Shown one piece after another: positions 23,612-33,018 of a stretch of DNA of 64,000 nt. The DNA is taken from assembly GCF_000621325.1 (NCBI RefSeq), contig NZ_JHYQ01000025.1, forward strand, positions 1-64,000, given 5' to 3'. Below the pieces are notes generated by a model. The model was not told the DNA's origin and ran no database searches. It saw nothing but the letters and a program-made list of their open reading frames with translations. Source of the DNA: Thiothrix lacustris DSM 21227. Its GTDB lineage: Bacteria; Pseudomonadota; Gammaproteobacteria; Thiotrichales; Thiotrichaceae. Numbering within the stretch: position 1 is the first letter of the stretch; each line of letters begins with the position of its first letter. A program made the position numbers and the translations under genes.

Positions 23612-25393
23612 ATGGTTCCTAACCGTACTGAACGCCCTGTGGGCAGCCGCCGTGACTGGCATAATCTGCAATCCATGCTGCCCTTTTTGTGGGAATACCG
23701 GGGGCGGGCGCTGTTTGCGCTGGTTTGCCTAATCCTTTCCAAAGTGGCGAACGTGGGTGTGCCGGTCATTCTCAAGGACATCGTGGATGCGTTGCAAGGC
23801 AAGCCTGAACAGGTGCTGGTGTTGCCTGTCATTTTGCTGCTGGGTTACGGCGCATTGCGGTTGGCGAGTGCCTTGTTCAATGAGTTACGTGACACGGTGT
23901 TTGCGCGGGTACGCTACCACGCAATGCGCAAGCTGTCGGTGCGGGTGCTGGAACATTTGCACAACTTGTCGTTACGCTTCCATTTGGAACGCAAGACCGG
24001 CGCGATTAGCCGCGACCTTGAGCGTGGCACTAGCTCGGTTAGCACCCTGATGAATTTCATGGTGTTCAGCATTATCCCGATTGCGGTGGAATTCACCTTG
24101 GTGGCGGTGATCATGTTGAAGAACTACGCGCCCGTGTTTGCGCTGGTGACGTTCGCGACGGTGGCGGTTTACGTGTTTTTCACCGTCAAAATTACCGAGT
24201 GGCGCATGGATCATCGCCATGAAATGAATCGGCTGGATTCGCAATCCAGCAATCAGGCGATTGATAGTCTGATCAATTACGAGACGGTCAAATACTTCAA
24301 TAATGAAAAGCTGGAGTTGGGGCGTTACGACAGCACGCTGGGGCAGTGGGAAGAATCGGCGGTCAAGAGCCAGACTTCGATGTCCTTGCTGAATTTTGGG
24401 CAGTCGTCGATCATCGGCATCGGTGTCACGATCATTATGTTTTTTGCCGCGAATGGCGTGGCGACGGGCAGCATGAGCATCGGCGATCTGGTGATGGTGA
24501 ATGCCTTTATGCTGCAATTGTTTTTGCCGCTGGGGGCGCTGGGTATTGTGTATCGGCAAGTAAAATACACGCTGGCAGATATGGACATGGTATTCCGCTT
24601 GCTCGAAACCCCGCAGGAAGTGCAAGACAGGCCGGGTGTGGGCGAATTGCAGGTGACACAGGGTGAAATCCGTTTTGAGGACGTGAATTTTGCTTATCAG
24701 CCGGAACGCCCGATTTTGCAGGGTGTGTCGTTTAGCGTACCGGCCGGGGCGAAGCTCGCCGTGGTCGGGCATAGTGGGGCGGGGAAATCGACGCTTTCAC
24801 GCTTACTGTACCGTTTTTATGATGTGACGAGCGGGCGCATCCTGATTGATGGGCAAGATATTGCGGGGGTGAGTCAGGCCAGTTTGCGCAAAGCGATTGG
24901 TATCGTGCCGCAGGATACGGTGCTGTTCAACGACAGCATTCGCTACAACCTGCAATACGGCAATCCGCAAGCGACGCAGGCTGAGTTGGAAAAAGCCGCC
25001 GATATGGCACACATCCGCCGTTTCATCGACAGCCTGCCAGACGGGTGGGATACGATGGTGGGTGAACGTGGTTTGAAACTGTCTGGCGGCGAAAAACAGC
25101 GGGTGGCGATTGCCCGTGCTATTTTGAAGAAACCCCCGATCCTGATTTTCGATGAAGCTACCTCGTCACTGGATAGCGCGACCGAACAGGCGATCCAGCA
25201 GACCTTGCACGAAGTCGCCGGGCGTTACACCACGCTGATGATTGCACATAGGCTGTCGACGATTGTCGATGCCGACCGGATTCTGGTGATGGATGCCGGT
25301 AAGGTGGTGGAGCAGGGGACTCATGCGGAATTGCTGGCACTGCGTGGGCAGTACCAGCGGATGTGGGAGCTACAAGCGAGGGAAGAGGGCTAG
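23612..25393 (+). CDS. Atm1/HMT-type ABC transporter
   Basis: A 593-residue half-transporter: six transmembrane segments in the first 300 residues, then an ATPase domain with Walker A 'GHSGAGKST', Q-loop 'IGIVPQDTVLFND', signature 'LSGGEKQRVAIARA' and Walker B 'ILIFDEATSSLDS'. The 'FFAANGVATGSMSIGDLVMVNAFMLQLFLPLGALGIVYRQ' region matches the Atm1/ABCB7 group, which exports glutathione-linked sulfur or metal conjugates. No good ribosome binding site is seen; the frame extends upstream to a GTG at 23561, so the start is uncertain. The neighbouring copper genes fit a metal-related role. Confidence 0.85.
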   Translation: MVPNRTERPVGSRRDWHNLQSMLPFLWEYRGRALFALVCLILSKVANVGVPVILKDIVDALQGKPEQVLVLPVILLLGYGALRLASALFNELRDTVFARVRYHAMRKLSVRVLEHLHNLSLRFHLERKTGAISRDLERGTSSVSTLMNFMVFSIIPIAVEFTLVAVIMLKNYAPVFALVTFATVAVYVFFTVKITEWRMDHRHEMNRLDSQSSNQAIDSLINYETVKYFNNEKLELGRYDSTLGQWEESAVKSQTSMSLLNFGQSSIIGIGVTIIMFFAANGVATGSMSIGDLVMVNAFMLQLFLPLGALGIVYRQVKYTLADMDMVFRLLETPQEVQDRPGVGELQVTQGEIRFEDVNFAYQPERPILQGVSFSVPAGAKLAVVGHSGAGKSTLSRLLYRFYDVTSGRILIDGQDIAGVSQASLRKAIGIVPQDTVLFNDSIRYNLQYGNPQATQAELEKAADMAHIRRFIDSLPDGWDTMVGERGLKLSGGEKQRVAIARAILKKPPILIFDEATSSLDSATEQAIQQTLHEVAGRYTTLMIAHRLSTIVDADRILVMDAGKVVEQGTHAELLALRGQYQRMWELQAREEG

Positions 25394-25400
25394 TTTTGGT

Positions 25401-26600
25401 TTAGCGGTAAGCCCGTAGTGCCATTATGTTATGCGGCGTCGGCTCTTCTTCTGACTTAATGGGCTTGATGCTGGCAATGTCAGCCAATTTGGTGGTTTCT
25501 AGGCCATCATCGGTATTGGATGCTTCCGGCTCCTGATTTAAGCTCGGCTGCTCGGCGGGAGTGTGATGCTCAAGTGCAACAGCAGGTTGCTTTGCTTCTA
25601 AGCTGGATGTGACGTTTTGTACGGCTACTTCCAGTGAGAATAGCAAATCACGTGCATTCTCCATGCCTTGATGTAGATCGCTGGACATTTGTTCGGTTAA
25701 GTCCAATGTCTTGGCAATACGTTCGACACGAATGTGGTCAATATGCTCGAATTGCTGTTGGATGCGACGGCTTAAGTCATTACTTTGTTCTTCGCGACGG
25801 CGCATGGTTTCAACATGTTGACGGCTTTCTTCTAAACCGGAGGTTAGTTCGTGGCGAGCAAGATCCGTACTTTGCAATAGGGTGCTGAAGTGTTCGTTGG
25901 CTTGTAATTCTAAACCTTCCATTTCGGTGTTGAATTTTAGAAAAACAGTATCGGCATCTTGTTGGTAGTGCTGCATTTGTTCCAGTAAATGGCTGGATTC
26001 TTTGAGCATCGATTCTAAGCGGTTATGAACTTCAGCAGATAAGCGGGCATTTTCTTGCTGGTTGTGTGCTTGTTCCTGATGATGTTCAAGCAGGCGACGG
26101 GTGAAGCCTTGCGCCATTTTTTCCTGTTCACGTAAGCGAACTAAGCTATCGTCAACTTGTGTTAAGCCTTCGTGTAATTTGCTGCGGATGCGTTTGACAC
26201 TTTCCACTGAATCGCCGAGCTGTTCATCCCAATAGCCTTGCAGGTGTTGCAAGCGGTCGCCGAGTTGACTGGATATATCCCGTATTTCTTGTTCGGCACT
26301 GGTGACACGTTCAATAATACGTTCGGCTTGTTCCGCGCGTGCCTGACTGGCTTCATAGCTACGGGTTGCGTATTCAACTTGAGATTTGAGTTTGTTAAAT
26401 AACTCTTCTGCGTCTTGAGCGCCATGCTGGGTCACTTCTAACACGTCGGCTACCCGTTTGCGGTCAGCTTCCGCTTGCAAGCGAACGACCCTTAACTCTT
26501 GGGTTTCCTTACTATTCGTTTGCGGTAATAGAAGCAAAACGGCTCCTATCGCAGCCATTAGTGCAACTAGGATGATGATCCAGTCAATATAACCCAGCAT
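25401..26600 (-). CDS. Membrane-anchored coiled-coil protein
   Basis: A 399-residue protein with one N-terminal membrane segment (about residues 6-25, 'DWIIILVALMAAIGAVLLLL'), followed by about 290 residues rich in Glu, Gln, Arg and Leu in long heptad-like coiled coil ('EADRKRVADVLEVTQHGAQDAEELF' style). The last 70 residues are acidic and low in complexity. No catalytic motif is visible. The layout resembles RmuC-like or chemoreceptor-like scaffolds, but no family is recognised. The stop lies 7 bases beyond the convergent ABC transporter stop. Confidence 0.72.
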   Translation of the reverse strand: MLGYIDWIIILVALMAAIGAVLLLLPQTNSKETQELRVVRLQAEADRKRVADVLEVTQHGAQDAEELFNKLKSQVEYATRSYEASQARAEQAERIIERVTSAEQEIRDISSQLGDRLQHLQGYWDEQLGDSVESVKRIRSKLHEGLTQVDDSLVRLREQEKMAQGFTRRLLEHHQEQAHNQQENARLSAEVHNRLESMLKESSHLLEQMQHYQQDADTVFLKFNTEMEGLELQANEHFSTLLQSTDLARHELTSGLEESRQHVETMRRREEQSNDLSRRIQQQFEHIDHIRVERIAKTLDLTEQMSSDLHQGMENARDLLFSLEVAVQNVTSSLEAKQPAVALEHHTPAEQPSLNQEPEASNTDDGLETTKLADIASIKPIKSEEEPTPHNIMALRAYR

Positions 26601-26844
26601 AAGTAAAAACCCTGTATCTAAACCAATAATTTATTCTATCTAGTATAGCGTTGGATAACAGAATTGCTCGTTCAGTTCAATTCTATGGCAGATATTGTGA
26701 GCCATTGTTTTAATAATATTGTGGTGACGCCCCTGTCATCCAATCTATCGCTAATAATAAGCGCTACTCATGGTGCACGATTTTTCTCTTGTTGTCACGT
26801 AAAGCCAGATCAACGAGTAGTAGGTATTGATGGGTGCAGTCTGT

Positions 26845-26866
26845 CCGGCAATGCTGGTATTGCCGG
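26845..26866. other. Perfect 8-bp hairpin downstream of mltA
   Basis: CCGGCAAT and ATTGCCGG around a 6-base loop, 18 bases downstream of the mltA stop codon on the minus strand. No T-run follows on either strand, so it may be a weak or rho-assisted terminator. The rest of the 283-base gap (26601-26883) contains another AGAATTG/CAATTCT hairpin at 26660-26684 and nothing that looks like a gene. Confidence 0.4.
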
Positions 26867-26883
26867 ATGAGATTGTTTAGCAT

Positions 26884-28014
26884 TTAAGTTGGTTTTCTGA
26901 CGAGCATGAAAACACGGTGTAGGCCTGAGATCGAATAGGTGGCTGAAGAGGCACTCTCGCCTACTCCCGTGTACAAATCGAAACGCCCGTCTCCTTTGAT
27001 GGCTGGACCATTGTCTTGGGCGAATAAGATACGCCACTCCGTGCCATTTGGGTTTTTTCCAGCCGCATCAAGTCGAGGTAATTCGGCCAACAATACAGAA
27101 CCATGAGGGATATAACGACTATCTACCGCAATCGTGTGGCCGGGGATCACTAAGCTACCAGAGGCGGTTCTAGGGCTGTTTTGGGTTTCATGGAAAAAGA
27201 TGTAGCGTGGATTGCTAGTCAGTGCTTCGAACAGAACGCTTGGATGATTCTGTAACCATTGATTAATGTTGTGGTGGTTCATCGCACCAATCTTGTAACC
27301 TTTACTCACTAAATAAGAGGCGACCGATTTGAAGCTACGTCCATTGTCACCGGCATAATCGAGGGTAGCCGTGGTGTTATCTGTATAGTGGATGCGGGCA
27401 GAACCTTGAAGTTGTGCTGTATAAAGCAAATAGGCATTGTCGACCCATGCCACCTCTAGTCCTTTATTTGCCAAAGCACCACGGGCAATATCGGCATGAG
27501 ACAGATTTTTTAGATTGTTAGGGGGTTTACTGTAAACAGGCACATTAAAACGTGCAGTACGTATTCGGCTGCCCTCTAGAAGTGGGGTGTAATACCCTGT
27601 GAAATGCCCTTTGCCGTTACTGGATGAGATGGGAATGAGGTCAAATTGCTGTGCCAGTGCGTCGGGTAATAACGCACCTTGCCAATTCAGTAGCCGTTGT
27701 ACTGTTTCCATCAAGGTTTTATTAACAAGGGTTCTGCCGAGCGGGGCTGCGCGTTGCCATTGTGGCTTATTTTCTAGTGAGCGGGCTTGATCAAGCAAGC
27801 CTTGTTTGATTGGGTTACTCAGCGGAGCTGGTGTTGAATAAGCGGCTAACTGTAGGCGTGGTTGTAATGAACCTTGGCGACTGGGTGCAAATTCTCCGCG
27901 TTGTGGGTAAGGTTGCGCCCATGATTCCCATAGCGGAGCCTCTGCAAAGGACGGTGTCGTAACGCTGCTGATTACGACAGTCAGTAATGTGGTCGCCATA
28001 TGACGTTGAAACAT
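26884..28014 (-). CDS. mltA: Lytic murein transglycosylase A
   Basis: A 376-residue MltA family enzyme that cleaves the MurNAc-GlcNAc bond of peptidoglycan with 1,6-anhydro product formation. 'GHFTGYYTPLLEGSR' opens the MltA domain, 'FFHETQNSPRTASGSLVIPGHTIAVDSRYIPHGSVLLAEL' leads into the 3D domain, and 'AQDNGPAIKGDGRFDLYTG' holds the catalytic Asp. The signal peptide ends 'TPSFAEAP' and contains no Cys, so this copy should be a soluble periplasmic protein rather than the usual outer-membrane lipoprotein. It is a single gene. Confidence 0.9.
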   Translation of the reverse strand: MFQRHMATTLLTVVISSVTTPSFAEAPLWESWAQPYPQRGEFAPSRQGSLQPRLQLAAYSTPAPLSNPIKQGLLDQARSLENKPQWQRAAPLGRTLVNKTLMETVQRLLNWQGALLPDALAQQFDLIPISSSNGKGHFTGYYTPLLEGSRIRTARFNVPVYSKPPNNLKNLSHADIARGALANKGLEVAWVDNAYLLYTAQLQGSARIHYTDNTTATLDYAGDNGRSFKSVASYLVSKGYKIGAMNHHNINQWLQNHPSVLFEALTSNPRYIFFHETQNSPRTASGSLVIPGHTIAVDSRYIPHGSVLLAELPRLDAAGKNPNGTEWRILFAQDNGPAIKGDGRFDLYTGVGESASSATYSISGLHRVFMLVRKPT

Positions 28015-28226
28015 GTTGACACCCTTAAATTGTTGTTATGTGATGGGTATGTGTGGTTGTTAGTATTATGGGGTTAGTGTGTGGGGGCGGAAAGCCATAA
28101 ACGGTATATTCGGATAAATGGGCTATGGCATTAATAAAAAATATTATTCGTCGTATTTCGTATTGATAGAATTGTAAACAACGATTCATCATAAAATAAT
28201 GATAAGATTTTAGGAGTTTTTTGATA

Positions 28227-31200
28227 ATGAAAATAAAAATTTACGCTTTTTTTGTGCCATTCGGCATGGCGTTTATGTTGCTATGGGTAACTGCTGTACA
28301 CGCCGCTCCTGCTTACAATTCTAGTGCTAATATTACGCAAATGACGGCTATTCTGGATGGACCAGGCCTGTCTGTGGGGAATTTGTCCGTCACACGGGGT
28401 GTGGCGCAACAGTATGGTATTTTTAATGGGGGTGGGGATGCCTTTGGGGTCAATACCGGCGTTTTTTTGAATACTGGAAATTTGGGAAGTATTCAGGGGC
28501 CAAACACTAGTGCCGATTATTCAAGCAATACCAAAGTACAATATTTGGATGCTGATTTGGGCAAGATCAATACCACTGCTAAATATGACCCCGCCATTCT
28601 TGAATTCGATATTACACCTGCTGGTGACCGAGTGAATTTTGTGTTTGCATTCGGTTCGGAAGAGTACCCCGAGTATGTGTGTAGCCGATTTAATGATGTA
28701 TTTGGTTTGTTTGTTTCTGGGCCAGGGTTGGATGGTGTGAGAAACGCAGCCTTTATGCCGGATACTGGTGAGGCAATAGCCGTCAATAACGTGAATGCAG
28801 GGGTTAGAGGTTCTAACACGGATGGTTCTGCTTGTCAGTTGGGTAACGCCGCTTACTTTGTGGATAACGGCAATGGCAGTGGGAGTAGTTTGAGCCAATT
28901 GGATGGCTACACGCGTGCGATGACAGCTTCATTGCCCGGTTTGATAGCGGGGCAGACGTATCATATCAAACTGGCGATTGCGGATGCGGGTGACCCTGCC
29001 TACGATTCTGGTGCCTTTTTTAAATGGTTAACCAGTACTAATTCAACCCCCGTGGATTTGTCCTTGCACGTCGCAACGAGTAGCCTTTCCCCGGTTTGGA
29101 ATAATGAGGTGGAGATTAGCTATACCGTCAAAAATGCATCATCCATTCCGACTAGCTTGGTTCAAGTAGATCTGGAATGGCCAGCCGGGTTGGTTTGGGT
29201 GGGTGATGATTCGGCGGGCAGTTACAATGCGACGACTGGGGAGTGGAATGCGAATGTGATTCCCGCGAATGGTTCTAAAACACTCAAGGTTCGGGCGCGA
29301 GTGGGGACAGCTGCCAGCTATCGCATTGATGGTGAAATTACGTTTGCTTTCAATGTGGACTCTGATTCTACGCCGTTTAATCGTCGTATTTACCCGAATG
29401 AAGATGACACTGCTGTACTGACGCTTTTTCCCGTGGAAAAGCCAATCAACTTGCCACCGGTTCTGACCAGTAACGCTGGTAAAGCCACCGCCACGGTATT
29501 GGTTCCAGAAGGGCAGACAGTGGTGACGGTTATCAGTGCTACTGACACCAGTGCTGTTACTTACACTATCAGTGGTGGTGCAGATGCCGCCAAATTTACG
29601 CTCAATGCAAGCAGTGGTGTTCTAACGTTTATGTCAGCACCGGATTATGAGTCTCCAACGGATAGCGACAAAAATAATGTATACGAGGTGCAAGTAACCG
29701 CGAGTGATGGCAGCTTGAGTACGACTCAGACCTTACACGTTTCTGTGACGGATGTTGTTGAAATAGAGCCGCCCGTGATTAGTAACGCTAGTGCGATTGG
29801 CTATTCTGAAAATGCGACAACTCTCGTGATGGATATTAATGCCACCCATAAAACCGAAACAGAGGGCAAGGGTTTGGTGTTTAGCTTTTCTGGGCAGGTA
29901 GATGATGCATTGTTTGAGATAAATCCCGTGAATGGCGTGGTATCGTTTAAGCAACCCCCGGATTATGAACAGCCATTGGATGCTAATGCGGATAATGCCT
30001 ACATTGTTGGTATCCGTGTCTGTGATTCGCACGCAACATGTGATGATCGCGTGGTGATTGTGAGCGTGCAGGATGTCGATGAAGATACAGATAAGGATGG
30101 TTTACTGGATTCTGTCGAAAAAGTGCTTGGAACTGATCCGAAGAAAGCTGATACCGATGGTGATGGTATTAGTGATAAGAATGAGCTGGGTGGTGATCTA
30201 ACTGCTCCTTTGGATCACGATAAAGATGGCTTGATTGATGCGTTAGATGATGATGATGATAATGATGGCATCCTCACACGCTATGAAATACCAGATCCTA
30301 ATGGTGATGGCAATGCGGCAGATGCCCGTGATTCAGATGCAGACGGTAAGCCAGATTATCTGGATACGGATGATGATGGTGATACGGTACTGACACGTTA
30401 TGAGATACCTGATCAGAACGGTGACGGTAACCTGGGCGATGCGCGTGATACGGATAAGGATGGCATCCCAGATTATCTGGATACGGATGATGACAATGAT
30501 GGTTCACCAACATCAACCGAAAAGTCTGATCCCAATGGTGATGGTAATCCTAGCGATGCGATTGATAATAATGGTAATAATATTGCTGCTTATCTTGATG
30601 CTGACGAAGACTTTTTGGTGACTGTGCAGCTGCGCGTTATCTTGCAAGGTGCTTATAGCAGTAGCACGGGCCTAATGAGTAGCGCTTTGCACCAACAGAG
30701 CATTTTGCCCACTTTACAGCCGTATGGTGAGCTGAAAAGTGCATTTGGGTATGTAGATTCAGGCGGAACGGTGTCACCGTTCAAGTACTATGGAAAGGAA
30801 ACCATTGGTGCTGCCGTATGGGGTGCGAGTGGTAATGCAGCACCCGTTGATTGGCTATTGATTGAGTTGCGTGATAAAGCTGCCCCGGCGACGCGAGTGG
30901 CTGCCATTGCTGCTGTATTACAACGTGATGGTAATGTGGTGGATGCTGCGACAGGTTCAAAAACGCTAAAGCTATTTGATGTGCTGGATGGTGATTATTA
31001 TGTGGTGGTGCGTCACCGTAATCATTTGGGCGTGATGACGGAAGCACCTGTTTATTTAACAACGCCTCCTAAGATGATTGATTTTAGCCAGCCTGAAACC
31101 AAGGTTTATGGCGGCGAGACGGCACGTTTGCAAAGTAAAACAGTGGCGTTGTTATGGTCGGGGGATGTGAATAACAGCAATAGCATTATTGTTAGTGGGC

Positions 31201-31436
31201 CTGGCAGTGATAGTAATGTTATTTTGGGGACGATTTTGGTTTCGGCTGATAATAAGTTGGTGAATGCATCGTTCCGTTTAGTCGGGTATTACGCCACTGA
31301 CCTTAATATGGATGGTGTCGCGTTGTACAGCGGGCCTAACAATGACATCAATATATTATTAGGCAATGTGTTAGTGCATCCAGATAATCTGACCTTCAGT
31401 AATAATTTTATCATTAAGGGCAGTGTGCCACGTTAG
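28227..31436 (+). CDS. Large secreted choice-of-anchor-L / cadherin / TSP3 repeat protein
   Basis: A 1069-residue exported protein. In order: signal peptide (to about residue 26, 'VTAVHAAP'); a choice-of-anchor-L domain to about residue 270 with 'FVFAFGSEEYPEYV' and 'NDVFGLFVSGPG'; a DUF11/CARDB-like Ig domain (about 275-395); two cadherin-like domains (about 400-510 and 515-615), each with 'PDYE' type calcium sites; Asp-rich TSP3-like calcium repeats (about 616-795); and a C-terminal region with 'GDVNNSNSIIVSGPGSD' and a second similar copy near the end. TAGGAG lies 10 bases before the ATG; a TTG six bases earlier is too close. Surface adhesion or matrix attachment is an inference. Confidence 0.82.
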   Translation: MKIKIYAFFVPFGMAFMLLWVTAVHAAPAYNSSANITQMTAILDGPGLSVGNLSVTRGVAQQYGIFNGGGDAFGVNTGVFLNTGNLGSIQGPNTSADYSSNTKVQYLDADLGKINTTAKYDPAILEFDITPAGDRVNFVFAFGSEEYPEYVCSRFNDVFGLFVSGPGLDGVRNAAFMPDTGEAIAVNNVNAGVRGSNTDGSACQLGNAAYFVDNGNGSGSSLSQLDGYTRAMTASLPGLIAGQTYHIKLAIADAGDPAYDSGAFFKWLTSTNSTPVDLSLHVATSSLSPVWNNEVEISYTVKNASSIPTSLVQVDLEWPAGLVWVGDDSAGSYNATTGEWNANVIPANGSKTLKVRARVGTAASYRIDGEITFAFNVDSDSTPFNRRIYPNEDDTAVLTLFPVEKPINLPPVLTSNAGKATATVLVPEGQTVVTVISATDTSAVTYTISGGADAAKFTLNASSGVLTFMSAPDYESPTDSDKNNVYEVQVTASDGSLSTTQTLHVSVTDVVEIEPPVISNASAIGYSENATTLVMDINATHKTETEGKGLVFSFSGQVDDALFEINPVNGVVSFKQPPDYEQPLDANADNAYIVGIRVCDSHATCDDRVVIVSVQDVDEDTDKDGLLDSVEKVLGTDPKKADTDGDGISDKNELGGDLTAPLDHDKDGLIDALDDDDDNDGILTRYEIPDPNGDGNAADARDSDADGKPDYLDTDDDGDTVLTRYEIPDQNGDGNLGDARDTDKDGIPDYLDTDDDNDGSPTSTEKSDPNGDGNPSDAIDNNGNNIAAYLDADEDFLVTVQLRVILQGAYSSSTGLMSSALHQQSILPTLQPYGELKSAFGYVDSGGTVSPFKYYGKETIGAAVWGASGNAAPVDWLLIELRDKAAPATRVAAIAAVLQRDGNVVDAATGSKTLKLFDVLDGDYYVVVRHRNHLGVMTEAPVYLTTPPKMIDFSQPETKVYGGETARLQSKTVALLWSGDVNNSNSIIVSGPGSDSNVILGTILVSADNKLVNASFRLVGYYATDLNMDGVALYSGPNNDINILLGNVLVHPDNLTFSNNFIIKGSVPR
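30252..30602 (+). repeat. Three 117-bp tandem repeats inside the secreted protein gene
   Basis: Three consecutive 39-codon units (30252-30368, 30369-30485, 30486-30602), each built on 'DDDxDxxxTxxExxDxNGDGN' and ending with 'xYLDx'. Units 1 and 2 are very alike; unit 3 is diverged. They encode acidic calcium-binding repeats, and such DNA is prone to copy-number change. Confidence 0.85.
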
Positions 31437-31464
31437 TTGGTCGGTGTCGCAGGTTGCCAGCAGC

Positions 31465-31512
31465 AAGCGGCTTACACTATAGTAAGCCGCTTATCGCAAG
31501 ACTATAAGCCGC
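31465..31512 (+). promoter_or_regulatory. gatA leader with competing hairpins
   Basis: AAGCGGCTTAC (31465-31475) pairs perfectly with GTAAGCCGCTT (31482-31492). A second copy of TAAGCCGC lies at 31505-31512, just before the ribosome binding site of gatA, and can pair with the same upstream arm (31468-31475, GCGGCTTA). The two pairings exclude each other. The first hairpin also lies 28 bases after the upstream gene stop, so it may only be a terminator without a T-run. Confidence 0.5.
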
Positions 31513-31527
31513 AAGAACGGAGAAACC

Positions 31528-33006
31528 ATGTCGCAGGCTGATTCCATCCATACCCTATCTTTGAAGGGCATTCACGACGGGGTGCATACGGGCAAATTTT
31601 CTGTCATGGAAGCCACGGATGCCTACCTTGATCGTATCGAACGCTTCAATCCTGAATTGAACGCCTACATTACCGTGACCCGCGACACTGCCAAAACGCA
31701 AGCCGTGGACATTGACAACCGCATCCGCAAAGGTGAACTCACTGGGGCGATGGCGGGCGTGCCGTATGCGCTCAAAGATTTGTTCTGTTCGGAAGGGGTG
31801 TTGACCACCTGTGCTTCCAACATGCTCGCTAACTTCATTTCGCCTTACGATGCGCATGTGGCTGAAAAGCTCAAAGCGGCGGGCGGTGTCTTGCTGGGCA
31901 AGAACAATATGGATGAGTTTGCGATGGGGTCTTCCAATGAAACCTCGGCCTTCGGCAGTGTGTGTAACCCGTGGGATGTGAGCAAAGTACCGGGCGGCAG
32001 TTCCGGCGGTGGTGCGGCAACGATTGCGGCACGGCTTGCGCCGATGACGTTGGGCACGGATACCGGCGGCTCGATCCGCCAACCTGCTTCGTTCTGTAAT
32101 ATCACTGGGATTAAACCGACTTACGGGCGCATTTCGCGTTACGGCATGATTGCGTTTGCTTCCAGTCTTGACCAGTGTGGGCCAATGGCTGCGTCGGCGG
32201 AAGATTGTGCGCTGACCCTGAATATCATTGCCGGGTTGGATGGGCGCGATTCCACCTGCATGGATTTACCCGTGCCGGATTACACCGCCACCCTCAACGG
32301 CTCTCTCGAAGGCTTGCGCATTGGTTTGCCGAAAGAGTTCTTCGCAGAAGGCTTGGATGCGCAGGTGGCTGATGTGATTGACCGTGCGATCAAGCAGTTT
32401 CAAGCCAAGGGCGCGATCATCAAGGAAGTGACCTTGCCGAATAGCCATCTGGCGGTTCCGGTGTATTACGTGGTGGCTCCGGCGGAATGTTCCTCCAACC
32501 TGTCGCGTTTTGACGGGGTGCGTTTCGGGCATCGTTGCGAGAATCCCAAGGATTTGATGGATTTGTACGAGCGCAGCCGTTGGGAAGGTTTCGGTGATGA
32601 GGTGAAACGCCGCATCATGATCGGTACTTACGCGCTGTCAGCAGGCTATTACGACGCTTATTACCTGAAAGCCCAGCAAGTACGCCGCTTGATCAAACAG
32701 GACTTTGAAGCAGCCTTCAAAGACGTGGATGTGATCATGGGACCCTCTTGCCCGACAACCGCTTTCGGTATCGGTGAGAAAAAAGATGACCCGATTTCGA
32801 TGTACCTTGAAGACTTGTACACCATCCCGGTCAGTTTGGCAGGTTTGCCGGGGATGACCTTTCCGATTGGCTTTGCGGCTGACGGTTTGCCGGTCGGGAT
32901 GCAATTGGTCGGTAACTACTTCGAGGAAGCGCGGATGTTGAACATTGCGCATCAGTACCAACAATGGACAGACTGGCATACGCAAGTGCCAGCCCGTTTC
33001 GCCTAA
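31528..33006 (+). CDS. gatA: Aspartyl/glutamyl-tRNA amidotransferase subunit A
   Basis: A 492-residue amidase-signature enzyme that releases ammonia from glutamine for the GatCAB complex, which converts Glu-tRNA(Gln) and Asp-tRNA(Asn) to the amidated forms. The Lys-Ser-Ser triad is visible in '[11 protein letters not shown]', '[19 protein letters not shown]' and '[16 protein letters not shown]'. Length matches the family. The three gat genes are tightly spaced in the order A-B-C and end at a strong terminator. Confidence 0.96.
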   Translation: MSQADSIHTLSLKGIHDGVHTGKFSVMEATDAYLDRIERFNPELNAYITVTRDTAKTQAVDIDNRIRKGELTGAMAGVPYALKDLFCSEGVLTTCASNMLANFISPYDAHVAEKLKAAGGVLLGKNNMDEFAMGSSNETSAFGSVCNPWDVSKVPGGSSGGGAATIAARLAPMTLGTDTGGSIRQPASFCNITGIKPTYGRISRYGMIAFASSLDQCGPMAASAEDCALTLNIIAGLDGRDSTCMDLPVPDYTATLNGSLEGLRIGLPKEFFAEGLDAQVADVIDRAIKQFQAKGAIIKEVTLPNSHLAVPVYYVVAPAECSSNLSRFDGVRFGHRCENPKDLMDLYERSRWEGFGDEVKRRIMIGTYALSAGYYDAYYLKAQQVRRLIKQDFEAAFKDVDVIMGPSCPTTAFGIGEKKDDPISMYLEDLYTIPVSLAGLPGMTFPIGFAADGLPVGMQLVGNYFEEARMLNIAHQYQQWTDWHTQVPARFA

Positions 33007-33018
33007 GGAGGCAAGCTC

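Noticed and set aside
26664-26870. Small open frame of 68 codons
   Set aside because: The translation shows no family features, the region has hairpins, and no ribosome binding site is convincing.
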